A stretch of DNA of 6,137 bases, taken from Caldisericaceae bacterium. GTDB taxonomy: Bacteria; Calditrichota; Calditrichia; Calditrichales; Calditrichaceae. Positions 1 through 4,910 of this stretch are shown here, one piece after another; positions within the stretch are counted from its first letter, which is position 1; each line of letters begins with the position of its first letter. Below the pieces are notes generated by a model, which was not told the origin of the DNA, searched no databases, and saw only the letters and a program-made list of their open reading frames with translations. Both the position numbers and the translations under genes were made by a program. Location of the stretch: NCBI GenBank assembly GCA_021160885.1, contig JAGHBR010000169.1, positions 1 through 6,137 of the forward strand, in the 5' to 3' direction.

Positions 1-1497
1 ACCGGCGATTTCTCTTTTCTGCGTATTTACACCAGCCCGGATGGCAGAGGTGTTCCGTACGCCAAAGAGAACGTTCCTTTTAAATCCAAACGCTGGATTA
101 AAATTGCCCGTACGCCGATTAAAGAGGGTGATTTTACTTTCATTATCGGTTTTCCCGGACGTACCAACCGCTATTCTACATCGTTTGCCATTGATTTCTA
201 CTTAAACAAAGTCTATCCCATGTCCATCAGTGAATTCCAGAGTATTATCAATATGCTGGATGAAATCGGTAAGCAGTCAAAAGAATTGGCGATTAAAGCG
301 GTCGGTACCACCAAATGGTTGAACAATAGCCTGAAAAACTATCAGGGAAATTTGGAAGGCATGAAACGTATTAATTTGCTGGAAAAGAAGAAAGAACTTG
401 AAAAACAGGTTCAGCAGTTTGTCAACAGCGACCCGGAACTGAAACAACAGTATGGTGATTTGTTAACACGTTTTGAAAAGAAATTCAAAAAATCGGTTCA
501 GTCTTACGAACGTAATTTCTTTTTGACTCGCTTTCGCTATCTGGCAGGAACCATTCCGGCCATTGCCAATTCCATTTACAGCGGGGCATATGAACGTGCT
601 AAACCGGAAGATGAGCGGAATCCCATGTTCTCAGAAAAAGATGTACAGCGATCCGTCAAACGGTTAAAATATCGCTACATGAGCTACGCACCTGAAATTG
701 ACAAAGCCCTGCTGAAACGCATGTTATTAAAATTGAAAAACCTGCCCGAAGACCAGCGCATCAAAGGACTGGATTTTATTTTCAAAGAATATGCTTCTGT
801 GGATGATTTCATTGAACAGGCCTATGCTAAAACTAAGTTGACCGATGTTAAATTTGCTTCTTCCTTGTTTGAAAAAAGTCTGGAAGAATTGAACAAAATG
901 GATGACCCTTTCATCCGCATGGCAAAAGCTCTGCAACCGGAAATTGAAAAGAACCGCAAACAAGAAGAGAGAGATAAGGCGGAATTGCGGGAATTGAACA
1001 AGCAATGGATTGAACTACTGATGGCCTTCCAGAAAAAGCCATTTTATCCGGATGCCAATGGAACGATCCGTTTTACCTATGGGAAAATTTCCGGCTACAC
1101 TCCCCGCGATGCCGTTTGGTACAAACCGTTTACCACTCTTACCGGTGTGATGGAAAAGGAAACCGGCGAATGGCCTTTTATCGTACCGGAAAAGTTGAAA
1201 CAGCTTTATCAGGCCAAAGATTTCTGTCAATGGCAGGATGAAACGCTTAAAGATGTGCCCGTGGCCTTTTTAAACGAATGCGACATTACCGGGGGCAATT
1301 CCGGCAGTCCGGTCTTTAATGCAAAGGGCGAGTTAATCGGAATTGCCTTCGACGGCAACTGGGAGGCTTTGACCGGCGACTGGCAGTTTTTGGATGGCAT
1401 CCAGCGGGCAATTAATGTGGACATTCGGTACGTTTTGTTTGTCACTGAAAAATTTGCCGAAGCGCATCACCTGTTGAAAGAACTTGGAATTGAGTAG
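1..1497 (+). CDS. S46-family dipeptidyl peptidase (DPP7/DPP11 type), 5' end outside window
   Basis: Serine exopeptidase of MEROPS family S46, which removes dipeptides from the N-terminus of peptides, usually in the periplasm of Gram-negative bacteria. The frame is open from base 1, giving 498 residues. Family members have roughly 700-720, so about 220 N-terminal residues, including any signal peptide and the catalytic His, lie upstream. The fragment begins with TGDFSFLRIY, whose Asp (codon 7-9) should be the catalytic Asp. A GFPGRTNRY block follows, then a long Lys/Glu-rich helical region (about residues 75-340), then DITGGNSGSPVF with the catalytic Ser at codon 1300-1302. The residue 18 after this Ser, which sets P1 preference in the family (Arg in DPP11, Gly in DPP7), is Gly (codon 1354-1356). 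I therefore infer a DPP7-like preference for hydrophobic P1 residues. The ATG at 220 is internal, since conserved sequence precedes it. Two terminator-like hairpins follow the stop. Family call very secure; specificity is inference. Confidence 0.93.
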   Translation, partial: TGDFSFLRIYTSPDGRGVPYAKENVPFKSKRWIKIARTPIKEGDFTFIIGFPGRTNRYSTSFAIDFYLNKVYPMSISEFQSIINMLDEIGKQSKELAIKAVGTTKWLNNSLKNYQGNLEGMKRINLLEKKKELEKQVQQFVNSDPELKQQYGDLLTRFEKKFKKSVQSYERNFFLTRFRYLAGTIPAIANSIYSGAYERAKPEDERNPMFSEKDVQRSVKRLKYRYMSYAPEIDKALLKRMLLKLKNLPEDQRIKGLDFIFKEYASVDDFIEQAYAKTKLTDVKFASSLFEKSLEELNKMDDPFIRMAKALQPEIEKNRKQEERDKAELRELNKQWIELLMAFQKKPFYPDANGTIRFTYGKISGYTPRDAVWYKPFTTLTGVMEKETGEWPFIVPEKLKQLYQAKDFCQWQDETLKDVPVAFLNECDITGGNSGSPVFNAKGELIGIAFDGNWEALTGDWQFLDGIQRAINVDIRYVLFVTEKFAEAHHLLKELGIE

Positions 1498-1520
1498 GGG
1501 AAATCAAAAAATAAAGGATG

Positions 1521-1545
1521 TTTGTAAAATAATTACAAATTTTTT
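1521..1545 (+). terminator. Intrinsic terminator candidate 1 after the peptidase gene
   Basis: TTTGTAA (1521-1527) pairs perfectly with TTACAAA (1533-1539) around a 5-base loop. Six T's (1540-1545), then C and four more T's follow. It starts 24 bases after the peptidase stop. The shape is classical, but the stem is only 7 bp and AT-rich, so it may be weak alone; a second hairpin follows at once. Confidence 0.55.
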
Positions 1546-1567
1546 CTTTTAGATTAGAATTTTGATT

Positions 1568-1620
1568 CAGAACATTCTTATTCTGTGCAGCGGAGCATGG
1601 GACGAGAATGTTCTGTTTTT
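1568..1620 (+). terminator. Long hairpin with T-tract, main terminator candidate of the peptidase transcript
   Basis: CAGAACATTCT (1568-1578) pairs perfectly with AGAATGTTCTG (1605-1615). The stem then continues inward: 1579 with 1604, one A/C mismatch (1580/1603), and 1581-1588 with 1595-1602, closing on a 6-base loop (1589-1594). That is 21 stacked positions with one mismatch, followed by five T's (1616-1620). Four inner pairs are G-U wobbles (1579/1604, 1582/1601, 1584/1599, 1585/1598). These pair only in + strand RNA and would be A/C mismatches on the other strand, so the structure suits the peptidase mRNA. The stem is longer than usual for a terminator, so it could also protect the mRNA 3' end. 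Confidence 0.68.
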
Positions 1621-1677
1621 AAAATGTTCCCATTGTACATTCAAATGTGAATAAAAAGTTTGTTATCTCTATCCATC

Positions 1678-1732
1678 CCGATCTCGGCTTACGCCTCGGC
1701 CACCTTTCCCTTCTAATAAAGTGCAGGGAGGT
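1678..1732. repeat. Degenerate palindromic intergenic element
   Basis: A GC-richer island in AT-rich surroundings. CCGA (1678-1681) can pair with TCGG at 1684-1687 or at 1696-1699, and CTCGGC occurs twice (1683-1688 and 1695-1700). Next to it, ACC-TT-TCCCT (1702-1711) pairs with AGGGA-GGT (1725-1732), leaving a two-base bulge and a 13-base loop. The pattern recalls the intergenic palindromes built on CCC..CGGCC..CCACC..CCC that are dispersed in many bacterial genomes. Only one copy is in this window, so calling it a repeat family is inference. Confidence 0.33.
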
Positions 1733-1756
1733 AGTAGGAAGTCTATTCAAACAAAA

Positions 1757-1802
1757 TACCCTTAACCCTTACACTCTTATACCCTTAACTCTTACACTTT
1801 TA
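1757..1802. repeat. Tandem 23-bp duplication of a CTTA-based pyrimidine-rich motif
   Basis: Two adjacent 23-base units (1757-1779 and 1780-1802) match at 21 of 23 positions; the differences are at unit positions 11 and 20. Each unit starts with TACCCTTAAC, and each is built from 7-8-base steps with a CTTA core (CTTAACC, CTTACACT, CTTATACC). A decayed further step (CTTAACCCC) follows near 1807-1815. The array does not look coding. It resembles a degenerate microsatellite made by slippage. No function is visible. Confidence 0.6.
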
Positions 1803-1937
1803 ACTTCTTAACCCCATTCAACCAATCAATCTTTCATTAATTATACCCGCAACTCACTTTGCTGTGAATGGCAACCATTTTTTTTCGGATTTTAAGCGAA
1901 TTTTTTTTAACTTATTTATTTAATTGAACGATGAACT

Positions 1938-1943
1938 AGAGGA
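1938..1943 (+). promoter_or_regulatory. Shine-Dalgarno site that sets the folB start at TTG 1951
   Basis: AGAGGA (extending to AGAGGAAA, 1938-1945) lies 7 bases before TTG at 1951. The upstream in-frame TTG at 1924 is preceded only by a T/A-rich tract with no such motif. This favours 1951, which also gives the expected FolB N-terminus. Confidence 0.7.
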
Positions 1944-1950
1944 AACGACC

Positions 1951-2307
1951 TTGGATGTCATTCGCCTGAAAAACATGATTTTTTACGCCCACCATGGTTA
2001 TTATGAGGCCGAAAGGGAATTAGGCCAAAAATTCGAAGTCGATATGGAAATTCAATGCGATTTTTCTGAGGCAGCAGCCTCCGATGATTTGAAAAGAACC
2101 ATCGATTATCGAAAAATCTACCGGATTGCCAAGGAAATTTTTGAAAATTCCAAATTTAAATTGATAGAAACCGTAGCCGAACGTATTGCTGAACGGATCC
2201 TTGAACTACCAGGTATTGAAAATGTATTGATTCGTGTCCGTAAACCACATGTGCCTTTGAACGGTTTGCTGGACTTTGTAGAAATCGAAATCTTCAGAAC
2301 CAGGTAA
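1951..2307 (+). CDS. folB: Dihydroneopterin aldolase
   Basis: Cytosolic enzyme of folate synthesis that cleaves 7,8-dihydroneopterin to 6-hydroxymethyl-7,8-dihydropterin and glycolaldehyde. From TTG 1951 it has 118 residues, the usual FolB length. The N-terminus MDVIRLKNMIFYAHHG matches the family strand and HG turn. By alignment from memory with S. aureus FolB, the key residues are Glu21 (in YYEAERELGQ), Tyr53 (TIDY) and the active-site Lys98 (IRVRKP). KFEVD and LIETVAERIA are also typical. The frame stays open to TTG 1924, but those nine extra residues have no family counterpart and no ribosome binding site. The ATG at 1975 would remove a conserved strand. folK follows after 3 bases, and the gene opens a five-gene run. 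Function very secure; start well supported. Confidence 0.95.
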   Translation: MDVIRLKNMIFYAHHGYYEAERELGQKFEVDMEIQCDFSEAAASDDLKRTIDYRKIYRIAKEIFENSKFKLIETVAERIAERILELPGIENVLIRVRKPHVPLNGLLDFVEIEIFRTR

Positions 2308-2310
2308 AAA

Positions 2311-2793
2311 ATGCAGTATTGGATTGGCCTTGGCAGTAATTTAGGAGATCGGTTAGAAAATTTAAAATTAGCCAGGCAGGCATTAAACCGATTTGGAACC
2401 ATTCAATGCAGTTCTCCAGTTTACCAGACAGCAGCCTGGGGAAAAAAAGATCAACCGCCGTTTTTGAATGCCGTGGTGTTACTTGAATCCGGTTTAAACC
2501 CTTTTCGACTGTTACGAAAACTGAAACAAACGGAAGTTCGCCTGGGGCGAACAAAAAGCGAACACTGGGGGCCGCGCAAAATCGATCTTGACATTTTGGA
2601 ATGGGAAGGCACACCTGTGGAAACAAGTATTTTAAAAATTCCACATCCCCTCTTAAAGCAAAGGGTATTCGTTTTGCAGCCCATGGCCTGGATTGACCAG
2701 CAATTTACCTTTCGTTCCGGTGAAAAAATCGCTACATTACTCCAGCAGCTTGAAGGGCGCGATGATTGTCAACTTTTAATAGAGAAATGGTAG
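2311..2793 (+). CDS. folK: 2-amino-4-hydroxy-6-hydroxymethyldihydropteridine diphosphokinase (HPPK)
   Basis: Transfers pyrophosphate from ATP to 6-hydroxymethyl-7,8-dihydropterin, using the product of FolB just upstream. The product goes to dihydropteroate synthase, which is not in the window. It has 160 residues, close to E. coli FolK. Visible features are the N-terminal GLGSNLGDR (residues 6-14), SSPVYQTAAWG (34-44), PPFLNAVV (49-56), and the HPPK signature WGPRKIDLDIL (86-96), whose Asp92 and Asp94 should bind the two Mg ions. IPHPLLKQRVFVLQP then follows, as expected. The ATG lies 3 bases after the folB stop, with CAGG at the end of folB as a possible weak ribosome binding site. The stop is one base before the next ATG, which is in another frame, so translation is probably coupled. 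Confidence 0.96.
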   Translation: MQYWIGLGSNLGDRLENLKLARQALNRFGTIQCSSPVYQTAAWGKKDQPPFLNAVVLLESGLNPFRLLRKLKQTEVRLGRTKSEHWGPRKIDLDILEWEGTPVETSILKIPHPLLKQRVFVLQPMAWIDQQFTFRSGEKIATLLQQLEGRDDCQLLIEKW

Positions 2794-2794
2794 C

Positions 2795-3442
2795 ATGTCT
2801 TTAAAAAACTTACATTACATTGCCATTGAAGGCGTGATTGGAGCAGGGAAGACGACATTGGCCGATATGTTGTCCAAAACACTGGGCGCTCATCTGATTT
2901 TGGAAGAATTTGAAGAAAATCCCTTTTTAGAGGATTTCTACCGTGATCCAGAACATTATGCCTTTCAGACGCAGATCTTTTTTCTGCTGAGTCGGTTCAG
3001 GCAGCTACAGGAGCTCAGGCAGGTCGATCTGTTCAGACAGAAAGTGGTTAGCGATTACATTTTTGAAAAAGACCGCATCTTTGCCACCTTAAATCTTTCT
3101 GAAAAAGAGATGAAATTATACGATGGAATTGCCCGTCTGATTGAGAAAGAAATACCCCGTCCGGATTTAGTCATCTACCTGCAGGCCTCTACAAAACATT
3201 TAATGGAGAATATCAAAAAACGAGGTCGTCCTTATGAAAAAAATATTTCTTACGAATACATCGATGCCTTAAATGAACTGTACAACCGTTTTTTCTTTCA
3301 TTACACTAAAACCCCTTTACTGGTGATTAATACGGATGAAATTGATTTTCAGCATAACGAAGATGATTACCGTGACATTCTGGTTCAAATTAATCAACAT
3401 ACAGGGGGAACCAAATATTATGTACCTAAAAAATCGGGTTGA
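2795..3442 (+). CDS. Deoxynucleoside kinase (dAK/dGK/dCK-like)
   Basis: P-loop kinase that phosphorylates deoxynucleosides to 5'-monophosphates for dNTP salvage in the cytosol. At 215 residues it is of normal bacterial dNK size. The Walker A loop is in IEGVIGAGKTT (residues 11-21). EEFEENPFLEDFY (37-49) carries the acidic and substrate-side segment, FQTQIFFLLSRFRQ (57-70) the Gln/Arg helix, and VSDYIFEKDRIFA (85-97) the equivalent of the DRS/ERS motif. DLVIYLQAS (124-132) is the core strand, and KKRGRPYEKNIS (141-152) is the Arg-rich LID. The SDYxFEKD form of the motif suggests a purine deoxynucleoside substrate, but specificity cannot be read from sequence alone. It starts one base after folK. 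I recall that folK and dNK are neighbours, sometimes fused, in Bacteroidota-related genomes; here they are separate genes in different frames. Confidence 0.9.
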   Translation: MSLKNLHYIAIEGVIGAGKTTLADMLSKTLGAHLILEEFEENPFLEDFYRDPEHYAFQTQIFFLLSRFRQLQELRQVDLFRQKVVSDYIFEKDRIFATLNLSEKEMKLYDGIARLIEKEIPRPDLVIYLQASTKHLMENIKKRGRPYEKNISYEYIDALNELYNRFFFHYTKTPLLVINTDEIDFQHNEDDYRDILVQINQHTGGTKYYVPKKSG

Positions 3443-3445
3443 ATC

Positions 3446-3634
3446 ATGTGGCGTTATATTCTTCTTTTTATAATCGGATACTTTTTTTATAAATTTTTAA
3501 AGTCTTTGGTCGAAAACAAACAAACGCCCGTAAAGGGGGCCAACAAGAGTGACAAACAACCGTTTCAAAAAAAATACAAAGATTTAATCGAAGATGCAGA
3601 CTTTGAAGAACTCGATGATGACCAGGACAAATGA
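3446..3634 (+). CDS. Small single-pass membrane protein with acidic tail, function unknown
   Basis: Sixty-two residues. One hydrophobic helix fills residues 3-20 (rich in Tyr, Leu, Ile, Phe). A Lys-rich linker with Gln/Pro follows (about 25-44), then a conserved-looking acidic end, KYKDLIEDADFEELDDD. Lys-rich sequence after the helix suggests an N-out/C-in anchor with a cytosolic tail. The gene looks real: its ATG is 3 bases after the kinase stop, the reading frame is compact, and its end overlaps the start region of the next gene, as in coupled operon genes. The architecture resembles short uncharacterised membrane proteins of Bacteroidota (DUF4834-like), an unverified impression. No function can be assigned. 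Confidence 0.72.
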   Translation: MWRYILLFIIGYFFYKFLKSLVENKQTPVKGANKSDKQPFQKKYKDLIEDADFEELDDDQDK

Positions 3635-4910
3635 GGTTTCAAAAAAAGTTCAAAGCGCCCTCGAACATGAAGTAAAACGCCTGAAGGCTCTGCTTAAAAT
3701 CTCCGATTACCTTGGCAGCACACTGGATTTAGATGAATTGCTCTATCGCATTATGGAAGTGACCCGCGAACAGTTAAATGCCGACCGCTGTACGGTATTT
3801 TTAATTGACCAGGAACGCCAGGAATTGTGGTCAAAGGTAGCCATGGGGGTTAATCAGGAAATCAGATTTCCAATGAAAAAAGGCATTGCAGGCCATGTAG
3901 CCCGTACCGGGGAAATTTTGAACATCAGAGATGCCTATGCCGATCCTCGTTTTAATCCGGAAGTGGATAAGAAGACCGGCTACCGAACCAGAAACCTCTT
4001 AACCATGCCTATGCACAATAAGCAGAATGAAATCATCGGGGTCTTTCAGGTACTTAATAAAAAGCAGGGCAGTTTTACAGAAGGGGATGTGGAACTGTTA
4101 AAAGCTATTGCTTCCATTGCGGCTACAGCGGTGGAAAATGCCAGCCTGTACGACGAGTTGAATCGTTCGTTTGTTAGCTTTATGGAAACTCTTTCGACCA
4201 CGCTGGATGCCCGTGATTACATTACTTCCGGGCATTCCCGCCGTGTAACGCTTTACGCCGTTCAGGTAGCTCGCTTGATGCGGCTATCCAAAAGAGAAAT
4301 TGAACTTATCCGTTACGCCGCGTTATTACATGATATCGGCAAATTAGGTATCCCGGAAATTGTTCTATTCAAAAATAAAAAATTGTCTGACGAGGAATAC
4401 AACATTATCAAACGTCATGCGGTTTTAAGCAAAAGCATTTTAGCTAAAATTCGCTTTCAGAGGCATTTAAAGGAAATTCCTCAAATTGCAGCGGCGCATC
4501 ACGAAAAAATCGATGGAACGGGCTACCCCCAGGGATTGAAAGGAGATGAAATTCCCTTGGGCGGTAAGATTTTAGCGGTCTGCGATGTATTTGATGCGCT
4601 TACCTCCCGTCGTCAGTATAAAGATCGGATGGACATTCTGGAAGTAATGGATATTCTGGAAAAAGAAACCGGCAAATCCTTTGAACCGTTTGTGGTTTAC
4701 CATTTCAAAAATATTACGCTGAATGTACTAATAGAAATCCTGGAATTTGGTCATAAAGAAGATTTTAAAGCAGAAGACCTGAATTTATTGCGCAATTACA
4801 CGCTTAAAGATTTGCTTCGTATCCGCAAGCAGGGAGCGAAATCAGATGAAGAATTTCGGGTTGCCGAAATTTTTATGTATTACTACCAACGTAAGTACCG
4901 CGGCGAATAA
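3615..4910 (+). CDS. GAF domain / HD-GYP cyclic-di-GMP phosphodiesterase
   Basis: Predicted soluble signalling enzyme that hydrolyses cyclic-di-GMP under control of a sensory GAF domain. With ATG 3615 it has 431 residues: a short charged helix (17-32), a GAF domain (about 33-173), HD-GYP (about 180-361) and a 70-residue tail. The GAF domain contains YRTRNLLTMPM and NKKQGSFTEGD (from Asn148), close to the NKxnFx3DE motif of cyclic-nucleotide-binding GAFs, with Val in place of the final Glu. HD-GYP is intact: SGHSRRV, HDIGK (239-243), HHEKIDGTGYP (295-305), AVCDVFDALTSRRQYK. There is no signal peptide or transmembrane segment. ATGs at 3594, 3615 and 3618 are all in frame and overlap the previous gene. 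The start is uncertain because no ribosome binding site is strong; I chose 3615 because GAAG lies 6 bases before it. Its 3' end overlaps the opposite-strand PAP2 gene by 38 bases. Confidence 0.93.
   Translation: MMTRTNEVSKKVQSALEHEVKRLKALLKISDYLGSTLDLDELLYRIMEVTREQLNADRCTVFLIDQERQELWSKVAMGVNQEIRFPMKKGIAGHVARTGEILNIRDAYADPRFNPEVDKKTGYRTRNLLTMPMHNKQNEIIGVFQVLNKKQGSFTEGDVELLKAIASIAATAVENASLYDELNRSFVSFMETLSTTLDARDYITSGHSRRVTLYAVQVARLMRLSKREIELIRYAALLHDIGKLGIPEIVLFKNKKLSDEEYNIIKRHAVLSKSILAKIRFQRHLKEIPQIAAAHHEKIDGTGYPQGLKGDEIPLGGKILAVCDVFDALTSRRQYKDRMDILEVMDILEKETGKSFEPFVVYHFKNITLNVLIEILEFGHKEDFKAEDLNLLRNYTLKDLLRIRKQGAKSDEEFRVAEIFMYYYQRKYRGE
4851..4874. terminator. Symmetric hairpin at the convergent gene junction, possible bidirectional terminator
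   Basis: AATTTCGG (4852-4859) pairs perfectly with CCGAAATT (4864-4871) around the 4-base loop GTTG; 4851/4872 adds a G-U pair in + strand RNA. On the - strand it begins two bases after the PAP2 stop (4873-4875), preceded by an A-tract and followed by CTTC, which suits termination of PAP2. On the + strand five T's (4870-4874) end the structure, but it lies 34 bases before the HD-GYP stop codon. Termination in that direction would cut the message short. I read it mainly as the PAP2 terminator. Confidence 0.5.

Larger units (their letters stand above)
1498..1950. other. Intergenic region between peptidase gene and folate operon
   Basis: About 450 bases with no convincing coding frame on either strand. 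In order it holds two hairpins with T-runs after the peptidase stop (1521-1545 and 1568-1620), a small inverted repeat (ACATT/AATGT, 1637-1648), a GC-richer segment able to form two imperfect hairpins (1678-1732), a pyrimidine-rich tandem repeat (1757-1802), and a T-rich leader (1878-1920) up to the folB ribosome binding site. I see no RNA gene and no confident -35/-10 pair, although the folate operon promoter should lie in its last 150 bases or so. Confidence 0.7.

Noticed and set aside
727..1445. Three - strand frames opposite the peptidase (727-1005, 1015-1230, 1227-1445)
   Set aside because: Their proteins show no family features, they mirror a strongly conserved gene, and none has a good ribosome binding site.
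220..1497. A complete 425-residue protein starting at ATG 220
   Set aside because: The frame is open back to base 1 and encodes conserved S46 sequence (TGDFSFLRIY, GFPGRTNRY), so this Met is internal and the gene is truncated by the window edge.
1757..1815. CRISPR array or telomere-like repeat
   Set aside because: The units are directly adjacent with no unique spacers and only two full copies. The resemblance to TTAGGG-type words is superficial.
1850..1925. A standard sigma-70 or Bacteroidota-type promoter for folB
   Set aside because: Long T-runs give many weak -10-like matches, but none has a credible -35 or TTTG element at correct spacing.
1498..1950. A tRNA, riboswitch (for example tetrahydrofolate) or other structured RNA gene
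   Set aside because: I see no tRNA arms and no conserved THF-riboswitch sequence; only simple hairpins are present.
2118..2684. Overlapping - strand frames opposite folB and folK
   Set aside because: They are shadows of well-supported genes, with compositions set by the opposite strand.
2785..2800. Frameshift splitting a folK-dNK fusion
   Set aside because: Both proteins are of normal full length with complete motifs, and the kinase has its own ATG, so a natural gene boundary is simpler.
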